NCBI GenBank assembly: GCA_017450125.1
Contig: JAFSWZ010000025.1
Span: 96,477 to 160,476 of the forward strand
Length of the DNA: 64,000 bases
Source of the DNA: Synergistaceae bacterium
Lineage (GTDB): Bacteria > Synergistota > Synergistia > Synergistales > Aminobacteriaceae
Direction of reading: 5' to 3'
Position 1 is the stretch's first letter. Every line of letters begins with the position of its first letter. Positions 33,694 to 41,221 of this stretch are shown piece by piece. A program made the position numbers and the translations under genes. A model generated the notes under the pieces. It made no database searches and was not told the origin of the DNA. It was given only the letters and a program-made list of their open reading frames with translations.

Positions 33694-34235
33694 TATTCGC
33701 CTAATACCTCGACTATTATATTATTGTTGGTGTAGATGCAGATCTCTGATGCCAGCTCGATTGAACGTCTGGCTATCTGTTCGGGCGGCCAGTCTGTGGC
33801 TTCGCAGAGCGCACGTCCTGCCGCAAGCGCGTAGCCTGAGCCCGAGCCGATAGATGCGACCTGTCCTTCAGGTTCGAGAACGTCTCCCGCACCCGAGAGC
33901 AGCAACGTCATCTCCGTGTTTGCCGCGAGCATCATTGCTTCGAGCCGTCTTAATGCTTTGTCGAGCCGCCATTCTTTCACGAGACGGACAGCCCCGCGCA
34001 TAAGGTCTCCCTTCTCCTGCTCGAGGCATGTCTCGAACTTCTCGAGCAGGGTCATTGCGTCGGCAGTGCTTCCCGCAAAGCCGGTGAGTATCTTTCCGTC
34101 AAGTAGTGTGCGTACCTTGCGGGCTGTGCTCTTGATGACCTGAGAACCGAGAGTTACCTGGCCGTCTCCTGCCATTGCGACGCGAGAACCCTTGCGCACA
34201 CACACTATAGTAGTACCGTTAAACAGTGTAATCAT
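33693..34235 (-). CDS. hslV: ATP-dependent protease peptidase subunit HslV (ClpQ)
   Basis: 180 residues. HslV is a proteasome-like N-terminal-threonine peptidase. The mature N-terminus is expected at Thr8 in N-G-T-T-I-V-C-V-R, preceded by a seven-residue propeptide as in some Firmicute CodW proteins. A-G-D-G-Q-V-T-L-G and G-S-G-S-G-Y-A-L-A-A-G-R-A-L are the family blocks. It is the first gene of the hslV-hslU-codY unit. No xerC-like recombinase precedes it, unlike Bacillus codV. Confidence 0.97.
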   Translation of the reverse strand: MITLFNGTTIVCVRKGSRVAMAGDGQVTLGSQVIKSTARKVRTLLDGKILTGFAGSTADAMTLLEKFETCLEQEKGDLMRGAVRLVKEWRLDKALRRLEAMMLAANTEMTLLLSGAGDVLEPEGQVASIGSGSGYALAAGRALCEATDWPPEQIARRSIELASEICIYTNNNIIVEVLGE

Positions 34236-34353
34236 TCCTTTCGTTGTATAATGAACCGAAATTTACTGCATATTATCTCATTAGGGCATGTTTTGAGAAT
34301 ATACGGAATAGACTAAAATTTTCTGAGTAATCTAGTTTTTGAGGAGGCACGTC

Positions 34354-35004
34354 ATGAATCTTCCTGACCCTGATACTGTTTTCCCCATTCCGAACGTCAG
34401 CACTGTAACCTTCATCAAGCCGACAATTACCCGCCCGAACATCATCGCAGGAGATTTCTCGTACTACGCTGGGCAGGACTTCGAGTCCCGTGTTACGCAT
34501 CATTACCCCTTCAACGGCGACAAGCTCATAATCGGCAAGTTCTGCCAGATAGGCGCGGGCGTTGAATTTGTCATGAACGGAGCAAACCACCAGATGAACG
34601 CCGCAACAACTTACCCGTTCTTCATCTTCGGGGGCTGGGATGCAGAGACTCCCCCGCCGGACAACATGCCCTTGAAGGGAGATACGGTCGTCGGCTCGGA
34701 TGTGTGGATAGGACAGAACGTTACGGTACTGCCGGGCGTGCACATCGGCGACGGAGCGATAATCGGCCTGAACAGCACGGTAACCCGCGACGTTCCCGCA
34801 TACACAATCGCCGCAGGAAACCCCGCACGAGTCATCCGCAAACGTTTCGATGACGAGATGATAAACCTGCTCGAGAAATTGCAGTGGTGGAACAAACCCA
34901 TAGAGGAGATAAAGACTCTCATTCCTATTCTGACATGCAAAAATCTTAGTGAAGTAAAGCGCAGAATCTCAGAACTGCTTGACAGAAACAGTAAAGGCCT
35001 GTAA
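34354..35004 (+). CDS. Vat/CatB-type hexapeptide O-acetyltransferase
   Basis: 216 residues. It is a left-handed beta-helix acetyltransferase of the xenobiotic (XAT) class: [18 protein letters not shown] with the catalytic His, [15 protein letters not shown] and [10 protein letters not shown]. The N-terminus F-I-K-P-T-I-x-R-P-N-I-x-x-G-D-F-S-Y-Y and the W-W-N-K-P-I tail strongly resemble streptogramin A acetyltransferases (Vat). It would transfer acetyl from acetyl-CoA to a hydroxyl of a drug or a natural metabolite. Start ATG 34354 follows a GAGGAGG site. Chromosomal members often have unknown substrates. Confidence 0.88.
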   Translation: MNLPDPDTVFPIPNVSTVTFIKPTITRPNIIAGDFSYYAGQDFESRVTHHYPFNGDKLIIGKFCQIGAGVEFVMNGANHQMNAATTYPFFIFGGWDAETPPPDNMPLKGDTVVGSDVWIGQNVTVLPGVHIGDGAIIGLNSTVTRDVPAYTIAAGNPARVIRKRFDDEMINLLEKLQWWNKPIEEIKTLIPILTCKNLSEVKRRISELLDRNSKGL

Positions 35005-35022
35005 AATTCCTGAATTGTTGAA

Positions 35023-35098
35023 GCCGGTGTAGCTCAGTCGGTAGAGCAGCTGACTTGTAATCAGCAGGTCGGAGGTTCGAATCCCCTTGCCGGCTCCA
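35023..35098 (+). tRNA. tRNA-Thr (anticodon TGT)
   Basis: 76 bases including encoded CCA. The acceptor GCCGGTG pairs with TGCCGGC (two G-T pairs). Anticodon stem CTGA/TCAG holds the loop CTTGTAA, anticodon TGT (reads ACA). GTTCGAATC forms the T-loop. Confidence 0.95.
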
Positions 35099-35113
35099 GT
35101 AAGTAGCTAATAT

Positions 35114-35199
35114 GGTGGAATGGCCGAGTGGTCAATGGCAACAGACTGTAAATCTGTCGACGGGAGTCTACCATGGTTCAAATCCATGTTCCACCACCA
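35114..35199 (+). tRNA. tRNA-Tyr (anticodon GTA)
   Basis: 86 bases including encoded CCA, with a long variable arm as expected for bacterial tRNA-Tyr. Acceptor GGTGGAA pairs with TTCCACC. Anticodon stem CAGA/TCTG holds CTGTAAA, anticodon GTA. Confidence 0.95.
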
Positions 35200-35202
35200 T
35201 TT

Positions 35203-35278
35203 GCCGATTTAGCTCAGCCGGCAGAGCACATCCATGGTAAGGATGGGGTCTTCGGTTCAAATCCGAAAATCGGCTCCA
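35203..35278 (+). tRNA. tRNA-Thr (anticodon GGT)
   Basis: 76 bases including encoded CCA, starting 4 bases after tRNA-Tyr. Acceptor GCCGATT pairs with AATCGGC. Anticodon stem CATCC/GGATG holds ATGGTAA, anticodon GGT (reads ACC). Confidence 0.95.
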
Positions 35279-35294
35279 GTTCAAGAGTTTATCA

Positions 35295-35328
35295 CCCCCA
35301 GAGTTCTAGGCTTTGGGGGATTAATTTT
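35295..35328 (+). terminator. Terminator of the tRNA cluster
   Basis: Stem CCCCCAGAG (35295-35303) with CTTTGGGGG (35311-35319), 7-base loop, followed by ATTAATTTT. Confidence 0.85.
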
Positions 35329-35355
35329 GACCGGGCATGACAGTTAGTCTATAAT
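35327..35355 (+). promoter_or_regulatory. Sigma-70 promoter of the pilus-type operon
   Basis: TTGACC (35327-35332), exactly 17 bases, TATAAT (35350-35355), then 36 bases to the ATG at 35392. Its -35 box overlaps the T-run of the tRNA terminator. Confidence 0.85.
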
Positions 35356-35391
35356 CTCCTCACAAAATCTCACACGCAAATAATTATCATC

Positions 35392-35892
35392 ATGGGAAAA
35401 AATATATACTTAGTCTTTGTCGCAGGGTTCTTTGCGTTATGCCTGTCCGTCGTAGGTGCTGTGTGGTGGTCGGTCAACGAGCTGAGAGCTTTCCGCGAAG
35501 AATATGACCTCCTAGAGCAGGAACGCGCGAGCTCGGAACGCATGATGCAGAACATGCAGCACAAGAACGTAGACCTGACGCAGGTTACCGGCCTCAACAT
35601 CGACAATGCAGGCCTTGCACATGACGCGGTGGAGTTCTATTCCGCCGTGCGGGAGGCACTCGAGAACAACAACGTCGAGCTGTTGTCCATGAACTCCGAA
35701 GCCAACAGCGAGAACATCCTCTCACTTCACCTTCAGGGGAACTATTATTCCGTAGCACGCGCCTTTGCCCAGTGGCGGACAATGCCCTTCGCGGCACGAA
35801 TCAACTCCCTCAAGATAAAGCGCGATACCACGTCGCCGACAAACCGCATTGACGCAGAAGTCGTCCTTGAGGCCATGATGGAGGGCAAGTAG
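35392..35892 (+). CDS. PilO-like pilus assembly protein
   Basis: 166 residues. One membrane helix (about 5-27) is followed by a coiled coil (about 28-58) and a small alpha/beta periplasmic domain, the layout of PilO/GspM inner-membrane proteins. Motif support is weak; I call it from layout and from position before a PilP-like gene and a secretin. It begins its operon directly after the promoter at 35327, so no PilM or PilN gene is upstream here; they may be elsewhere. The next gene starts 1 base after the stop. Confidence 0.6.
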   Translation: MGKNIYLVFVAGFFALCLSVVGAVWWSVNELRAFREEYDLLEQERASSERMMQNMQHKNVDLTQVTGLNIDNAGLAHDAVEFYSAVREALENNNVELLSMNSEANSENILSLHLQGNYYSVARAFAQWRTMPFAARINSLKIKRDTTSPTNRIDAEVVLEAMMEGK

Positions 35893-35893
35893 C

Positions 35894-36547
35894 ATGGAGG
35901 AACTGCGTGAAGGCTTTGTGCACTTCTGGGAAATTCTGACGGGAGTATTTGACGATGAACGATCGAGGTTTATTCGGCTCTCGGGCTTTGCGGTGCTGTT
36001 TCTGGGGATGCTATGGGCAGGCTACAACTACTTTCAGGCCGAACGTATCGCCAACCTTGACGAGGAACTCAGCGACTACTTCTCGGCCGGAGCAGGCGCA
36101 CAGCACGGCGAGACTATGGAGAAGCTCTCTGAGCTCGCGGAGACTGTAGGCATGATGAGGCGCGGAGGCGAAAACTTGGCCGCATCGATGAGCGGAATGA
36201 ACGTCAATCCATTCAACATCGCTGGCTATGACGAAATGGGGCTCGAAGACCTCAACACGCCCGTAGGAGGCTATGACAACGCGAACGCTTACAGCGAAAC
36301 TCCAGGCACTCCTCAGGAACAGCAGCAGGAGCAGCAGGAGGAGATAGAGGAGCTCGTCATCAAAGCAGTGATGCTCTCCGGGCGCACGAGGTACGCGGTC
36401 ATCGACTACGCGCAGAATGAAGGCTACGTCATCCGTCAGGGGCAGCAGCTTCCGGGCGGAACAGGCCGTGTGGTGAGGATAACCCGCGAAGGAATAACAG
36501 TCAGGCGGACAGGCAGCAAAAAGGAAGTAGTTTACACGGTCAAGTAG
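35894..36547 (+). CDS. PilP-like pilus assembly protein
   Basis: 217 residues. The N-terminal cytoplasmic part is followed by a membrane helix (about 29-46), a linker with Q/E-rich segment (about 138-152), and a C-terminal beta domain of about 65 residues with L-S-G-x-x-R-Y-A-V-I-D and G-Q-x-L-P-G-G-T-G-R-V-V-R-I, resembling the homology region of PilP/GspC that binds secretin N-domains. It would connect the inner-membrane complex to the secretin encoded next. The protein is membrane-anchored and not a lipoprotein, unlike PilP proper. Confidence 0.6.
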   Translation: MEELREGFVHFWEILTGVFDDERSRFIRLSGFAVLFLGMLWAGYNYFQAERIANLDEELSDYFSAGAGAQHGETMEKLSELAETVGMMRRGGENLAASMSGMNVNPFNIAGYDEMGLEDLNTPVGGYDNANAYSETPGTPQEQQQEQQEEIEELVIKAVMLSGRTRYAVIDYAQNEGYVIRQGQQLPGGTGRVVRITREGITVRRTGSKKEVVYTVK

Positions 36548-36596
36548 TATTATAATATAATACAATCTACCTAGTAAAAATTCGTTAAAAAGTGAA

Positions 36597-38243
36597 GTGA
36601 ATGTGGCCGTGCGTAAACGAGTCTGTTCTTGCGTTGTTCTGTTGGTGTTGTGTCTGTGCGCCTTTTCGTCTGCTGCCGTGAAGGAGGAGAAGTACACCGG
36701 GCCTCTGCTGACTGATTGCAGCATCTACCAGCTCGGGATGAACGAGTTTATCATCAGGCTCAACGGCAAAAAACTTCCCCGCCCCGAAGCGGAGACCGAC
36801 AATAACAGTCTGGTGATATTCTTCGACGGTGCGAGGGCTTCGAACCCCGAAGAGATTGCCTCGCAGGTTTCGGACAGTCTGGAGAGCGTGCCGATGCTCT
36901 ACAATTTCGAGATCGAGAATCTTTCCGGCGACCAGATTTCCATTCAGCTTGACGCGAGCTATCCGCTGAAGATACACAAGGCTTCGCGCACGGCAGGAGG
37001 CTGGAGCTTCCGGGTTCAGGCCGATGCTTCATCGCAGGCACTTCCCGACGTGTTTTCCCCTCCGCCGAAACTTCTGGCCAACGCTCCGACAACCTCACTT
37101 CCTTTCACGGCAAAGACCCGCACGACAATAGAGTTCAGAGAGGCAGAGCTTCAGGATGTGTTCCGTCTGTTCATGGCGGCACTCGGCAGGAACATCGTGC
37201 TTGATGCTTCGTTCCCGAGAGACACGCTGGTTACTATGACGCTCATTGACGTAAGGATCGACGAGATCATGAACTACATGCTTCGGACTTATGACCTCGC
37301 GTGCTACAACTACGGCCCGAACATCACGGCATTCGGGACACGGGAGGGGCTGTACAAGCTCTCCGGCGCGCGGGAGATAAAGACGTTCAGGATAGCTTAC
37401 GCCGAACCTGCGACGGTGAGCACGATGCTTCAGACACTCACGGGAATACAGGCAAGCGAGATAGTTATTGACGAGAGGATGCGTACGCTCTACGTCAACA
37501 CGAATCCGGCCAAGATGGACGAAGTGGAAGACCTCATCGGCAGGATAGACACGCCCGCCCGGCAGGTCATGATACGTGCGAGCATCTTCGAGTTCAGCGA
37601 CGCGGCAACAAAGGACGTGCAGAAGAGCCTGAACATGGTCTACGACAAGTGGAGCCTGCTCAGCAACCCGGCAACAGGCACGGGAACTCTGACGTTCGAG
37701 GACTATACGTACAGTCAGGGACGTTCCGCGCTGGACAGGTACATCACGGCGGCGTTCAGTGCCCTCGAGACGCGCAACAAGGGCAGGACGATCGCCAACC
37801 CCAGCGTTATAGCCATCGACGGGCAGGAAGCGACGATAACCCTGAAGCAGGACATCATGTACTCTGCGGGACGCGACGACAGCGGAAATCCCACGTGGTC
37901 AACAACAGAGGTCGGCCCTGAGCTGAAGTTTACCCCGAAGATCGAGGACAACGGCTACATCAACCTGAAGATAACCATCAACACCGGCGACTATCTCGGC
38001 AGCGACAGCGACGGCAACATAATCACGACAGACCGCAACGTAGAGACGACTATACGCGTGCGGGACGGAATGCCGTTCGTCGTTGGAGGGCTGTTCCAGG
38101 ACATCAACAACAACATCAAGAACAAAATACCTGTTCTCGGGGACATTCCGCTTTTGGGAGAGCTTTTCACGTACCGTTCGAAGAACAGGGACAAGACGCA
38201 GGCAGTGATGCTAGTAACGCCGTACATTCTCGACATGAAATAG
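36597..38243 (+). CDS. Secretin (PilQ/GspD family)
   Basis: 548 residues from GTG 36597; GTG codons at 36603 and 36609 are alternatives. Signal peptide about residues 6-27. An AMIN-like N-domain (about 35-140) precedes an STN domain (T-T-I-E-F-R-E-A-E-L-Q-D-V-F) and an N1-type domain. The C-terminal secretin core ends with P-F-V-V-G-G-L-F-Q-D and I-P-V-L-G-D-I-P-L-L-G-E-L-F. It forms the outer-membrane ring for a type IV pilus or type II system, and thus shows that the cell has an outer membrane. No pilotin or pilin gene lies nearby. Confidence 0.92.
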   Translation: MNVAVRKRVCSCVVLLVLCLCAFSSAAVKEEKYTGPLLTDCSIYQLGMNEFIIRLNGKKLPRPEAETDNNSLVIFFDGARASNPEEIASQVSDSLESVPMLYNFEIENLSGDQISIQLDASYPLKIHKASRTAGGWSFRVQADASSQALPDVFSPPPKLLANAPTTSLPFTAKTRTTIEFREAELQDVFRLFMAALGRNIVLDASFPRDTLVTMTLIDVRIDEIMNYMLRTYDLACYNYGPNITAFGTREGLYKLSGAREIKTFRIAYAEPATVSTMLQTLTGIQASEIVIDERMRTLYVNTNPAKMDEVEDLIGRIDTPARQVMIRASIFEFSDAATKDVQKSLNMVYDKWSLLSNPATGTGTLTFEDYTYSQGRSALDRYITAAFSALETRNKGRTIANPSVIAIDGQEATITLKQDIMYSAGRDDSGNPTWSTTEVGPELKFTPKIEDNGYINLKITINTGDYLGSDSDGNIITTDRNVETTIRVRDGMPFVVGGLFQDINNNIKNKIPVLGDIPLLGELFTYRSKNRDKTQAVMLVTPYILDMK

Positions 38244-38251
38244 CCATCAGG

Positions 38252-38282
38252 GGAGGCAGGGAACAGCAGGCCTCCTTTTTTC
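38252..38282 (+). terminator. Terminator after the secretin gene
   Basis: GGAGGC (38252-38257) pairs with GCCTCC (38270-38275) and is followed by seven T. Confidence 0.8.
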
Positions 38283-38329
38283 ATGTATAATATCGCCATC
38301 CAAGAAAGATTCAGGAGGTTTATTTATTC

Positions 38330-38908
38330 ATGGCACAGGTTGCAGATACTACCAGCTTCTACGTTGGCCTGAAGTTCCGCTGGCAGGGCGGGATATGGGA
38401 GATAGTAGAGTATGACCACCACAAGATGGGCAGAGGCGGCGCAGTCGTCCGCACGAAGCTCCGCAACGTAGAGACCGGCTCAATCGTTGAGAACTCCTTC
38501 AAGCCCGGCGAGAAGTTCGAGCGCATAATCTACGAGGACAAGCCCGCGCAGTACTCCTACAGGGACGGCGAGGATTATGTGTTCATGGACCTTGCGACGT
38601 ACGAGGAGATGAGGCTTTCCCCTCAGGTGCTCGGAGATGCGGCCAAGTATCTTGTTGACGACATAGAGATTCAGCTCGAGTACTTTGAGGGCAAAGTTAT
38701 GGGCATCGAGCTTCCCAAGAGCGTAACGATGAAGGTAGTGGACACACCTCCGGCCTTCAAGGGCGACACAGTAACCGGCGGAGGCAAACCCGCAACGCTC
38801 GAGACCGGCCTCGTCGTAACCGTGCCCGTGTTCGTTGAGCCGGGAGAAGACATCGTGGTGGACACCAGAACCGGCGCATACCTTGAGCGCGCGAAAAAGG
38901 GTAACTGA
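38330..38908 (+). CDS. efp: Elongation factor P
   Basis: 192 residues, three beta-barrel domains; slightly longer than usual because of a four- to five-residue N-terminal extension. EF-P frees ribosomes stalled at proline runs. The tip loop reads H-H-K-M-G-R-G-G-A where many EF-Ps have K-P-G-K-G, so the residue that is post-translationally modified is Arg35 instead of lysine. Y-F-E-G-K-V-M-G-I-E-L-P and F-V-E-P-G-E-D-I-V-V-D-T are the usual C-terminal blocks. It starts an operon with the Asp23 protein, a membrane protein, nusB and a glycosyltransferase. Confidence 0.97.
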   Translation: MAQVADTTSFYVGLKFRWQGGIWEIVEYDHHKMGRGGAVVRTKLRNVETGSIVENSFKPGEKFERIIYEDKPAQYSYRDGEDYVFMDLATYEEMRLSPQVLGDAAKYLVDDIEIQLEYFEGKVMGIELPKSVTMKVVDTPPAFKGDTVTGGGKPATLETGLVVTVPVFVEPGEDIVVDTRTGAYLERAKKGN

Positions 38909-38910
38909 TC

Positions 38911-39315
38911 TTGCCTGACGACAAACCGGCAAACGGCGGAGCAATCCACATCTCCGAAGACGTAATAGCAGAGCTTGCCCGCAAAACCATCGAGGGAATA
39001 TCCGGCATAAAGACAGTCGAGCGTATCGGCTCGAAGTTCGGGCTCGGCCGCAGAAACGCAGGAATCCGCGTCTCGGTAGAGCAGTCGCAGGGAGTGCTGG
39101 ACATTGATGCGTACGTTCTGGTGAAGTACGGGCAGAGAATCCCTGACCTCGCGTGGGACGTTCAGGAGAAGATCAAGGACAACCTTGAACGCTACACGGG
39201 CTACGGCGTTAGGGCTGTGAACGTGAATGTCCAGGGCATCTTTGCGGAGGCTGGGGACAATTTCCGGCTCGATATAGACACTGAGACCGGCGAACCCGAC
39301 GACGAGGAAGACTAG
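38911..39315 (+). CDS. Asp23/Gls24 family envelope-stress protein
   Basis: 134 residues from TTG, 2 bases after efp. G-A-I-H-I-S-E-D-V-I-A-E-L-A-R-K-T and the V-K-Y-G-Q-R-I-P-D-L-A-W-D-V-Q block, with V-N-V-N-V-Q-G-I at the C-terminus, are the family signature. In Gram-positive bacteria Asp23 is tethered at the membrane by AmaP; many genomes place this gene between efp and nusB as here. The following membrane protein is a possible anchor. The acidic C-terminal tail ends E-P-D-D-E-E-D. Confidence 0.92.
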   Translation: MPDDKPANGGAIHISEDVIAELARKTIEGISGIKTVERIGSKFGLGRRNAGIRVSVEQSQGVLDIDAYVLVKYGQRIPDLAWDVQEKIKDNLERYTGYGVRAVNVNVQGIFAEAGDNFRLDIDTETGEPDDEED

Positions 39316-39317
39316 CG

Positions 39318-39764
39318 ATGTACTTTCTCTGGAAGAATACATCTCACGGAAGGATAAGGGTATCCAGCTCCGGCCTGAGAGAGTTTGCCGACGAGGTTCT
39401 CAGGTCAAAGCTGAGGCTGTACGGCATAACGCTTCACCCGTCCGGCCGGAAGGATGACGCGGAGATGAGCATAGTGCTTTCCGAAGAGGATGTAACCCCC
39501 GAGACAAAGAAGAACGTGGAGAAGAACTTTCCTGCTGTCCTTAAGCCGATGGGCATAAAAGCATCCGTTGTGTGGGCGGCACCCGAGCGCAGCATTGCCG
39601 TCATAGCGCGGAATCCTTACGTGTGGGCTGGTGCTGCTGTGTGCACGGCTGTGCTGGTTACGGCGGGAACGGCGGGGTTCTTCTGGGCGGCATTCTGGGG
39701 AGCTGCGGCGTGGTTCGGCGTTTACGGTTTGGGGTTGCTGTTCAGGAGGGCGCGTAATGGCTAG
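39318..39764 (+). CDS. Small membrane protein of unknown function between asp23 and nusB
   Basis: 148 residues. A soluble N-terminal half (about 1-90) with no known motif precedes two adjacent hydrophobic helices (about 98-115 and 120-141), and a basic end. Position next to the Asp23 gene suggests an AmaP-like membrane anchor, but I see no clear sequence match to AmaP. Its end overlaps nusB by 8 bases, so translation is coupled. Confidence 0.7.
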   Translation: MYFLWKNTSHGRIRVSSSGLREFADEVLRSKLRLYGITLHPSGRKDDAEMSIVLSEEDVTPETKKNVEKNFPAVLKPMGIKASVVWAAPERSIAVIARNPYVWAGAAVCTAVLVTAGTAGFFWAAFWGAAAWFGVYGLGLLFRRARNG

Positions 39765-40233
39765 AAAGTACATAGGCAGGAAGTTCGGGGCACTGCACAG
39801 GTCGAGGGAGCTGGCGGTTCAGTTCCTGTACTCGCTGGATGTTTACCCGGAGCAGGATTTTGCTGAAGCTCTGGAACGTTTCTTGAGCCTCGAGGATGTT
39901 GCGCAGGACGACAAGCCGGAGGTCAAGGCGCGATGCCGTGAGCTTGCCGCGAAAGTCCGTGAGAAGCAGGACGAGATTGACGGGGTGCTTGTGCGTGTAG
40001 TTACCGGCTGGCGGCCCGAAAGAATGATGAGCGTTGACAGGACGATACTGCGGCTCATGGTGCTTGAAGGGTTCATGCTGAAGAGCCTTCCCGTGAGGTC
40101 GGCGATAAGCGAGGCTGTGAACTTGGCGGGGGATTTCGGGAGCAAGGACTCGCCGCGCTTCGTGAATGGTGTTATGCACAAGGCAGCAAAATACTTCGGT
40201 GAAGAAGGAGAGAGCACGGATGCCGGAGATTGA
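39757..40233 (+). CDS. nusB: Transcription antitermination factor NusB
   Basis: 158 residues, all-helical. NusB with NusE binds boxA RNA and supports rRNA antitermination. R-S-R-E-L-A-V-Q-F-L-Y-S-L-D, W-R-P-E-R-M-M-S-V-D-R-T-I-L-R-L and F-V-N-G-V-M-H-K-A are family blocks. Start ATG 39757 is chosen because the extra N-terminal frame falls inside the membrane-protein gene. Confidence 0.95.
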   Translation: MARKYIGRKFGALHRSRELAVQFLYSLDVYPEQDFAEALERFLSLEDVAQDDKPEVKARCRELAAKVREKQDEIDGVLVRVVTGWRPERMMSVDRTILRLMVLEGFMLKSLPVRSAISEAVNLAGDFGSKDSPRFVNGVMHKAAKYFGEEGESTDAGD

Positions 40234-41176
40234 CGTACTGCTTGCGTCGTACAACGGCGAGAAATATATCGCTGAGCAGATAGACTCGATACTCAACCAG
40301 ACGTTTCAGGACTTCAGGCTGCTTATCCGTGATGACGGGTCGACTGACAGCACACCTGCAATCATCGAGGAGTACGCTCGGAAGTATCCGGGCAAGATCG
40401 AGGTAGTTCATGACAACAAAGGCGGCGGGAACTTCTGCCGTAACTTCTTCGCGCTGCTGGAACACGCACGGGCAGATTATGTGATGTTCTGTGATCAGGA
40501 TGATGTGTGGCTGCCGCGAAAGCTGGAGATTATGCTGGAGAGCATGAAGCAGACAGAGCATGAGAACCCGGACAAAGCCGTGCTGGTCTTCTGCGGAAAA
40601 GACATCGTTGACGAGAACCTGCAGAGCATTGACGGCCTCAGCGGCATCAACATACAGAGCGAGCGTTACAGCCTTAGGCAGCTCCTCATTGTCAACTGTA
40701 TAAGCGGGTGCACTGAGATGCTCAACGGTGAGCTGTGCAGAAAACTCGGCGGGTACAGCGAAGCGATAGACTTCCATGACTGGTGGGTAGGTTTGTGTGC
40801 CGCATCCGTCGGAGTGATACGCCAAGTGCCTGAGGCTCTCGTCAAGTACCGCCAGCACAGCAATAACGTTGTCGGCACTGGGCAAGAAATACGTTTCAGG
40901 AAACTCAAAGTTGTGTGGAGCATAATCGGCCATCCGTTCAAGAAGTGGCAGCACTCAAGCCGCAAGTTCCGTCTGCAGGGCGAAAAGTATGTTCTTCTCC
41001 GTGAGAGGCTGCTTAATGACATACCGCCGGACAGGCTGAAGGTTATCGATAACTGGATTGCGATGTTCGGATCGCGCAGGCTCGCAAGGATACCAGCTTT
41101 TTTCAGGAGCGGCTATTCTGACGTGTACATGGGGTTCGAGAAGTTCATGTTTCTGCTCAAGATTTTATTTCTCTGA
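40220..41176 (+). CDS. Family 2 glycosyltransferase (rhamnosyltransferase-like)
   Basis: 318 residues, GT-A fold. The N-terminus D-V-L-L-A-S-Y-N-G-E-K-Y-I, then R-D-D-G-S-T-D-S-T, and the DXD-type D-Q-D-D-V-W-L-P are donor- and metal-binding motifs typical of GT2 enzymes for LPS or exopolysaccharide. H-D-W-W is the usual acceptor-site block. Acceptor and sugar are unknown. It overlaps nusB by 14 bases, is the last gene of the efp operon, and has no polysaccharide cluster around it. Confidence 0.92.
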   Translation: MPEIDVLLASYNGEKYIAEQIDSILNQTFQDFRLLIRDDGSTDSTPAIIEEYARKYPGKIEVVHDNKGGGNFCRNFFALLEHARADYVMFCDQDDVWLPRKLEIMLESMKQTEHENPDKAVLVFCGKDIVDENLQSIDGLSGINIQSERYSLRQLLIVNCISGCTEMLNGELCRKLGGYSEAIDFHDWWVGLCAASVGVIRQVPEALVKYRQHSNNVVGTGQEIRFRKLKVVWSIIGHPFKKWQHSSRKFRLQGEKYVLLRERLLNDIPPDRLKVIDNWIAMFGSRRLARIPAFFRSGYSDVYMGFEKFMFLLKILFL

Positions 41177-41184
41177 GGAATAAC

Positions 41185-41212
41185 TCCCCCCGCCGTCATC
41201 ACAGCAGGGGGA
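41185..41212. terminator. Weak hairpin between convergent glycosyltransferase and gatB
   Basis: TCCCCC (41185-41190) pairs with GGGGGA (41207-41212) over a 16-base loop; no T-run follows. Confidence 0.4.
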
Positions 41213-41221
41213 TAACGCTTC

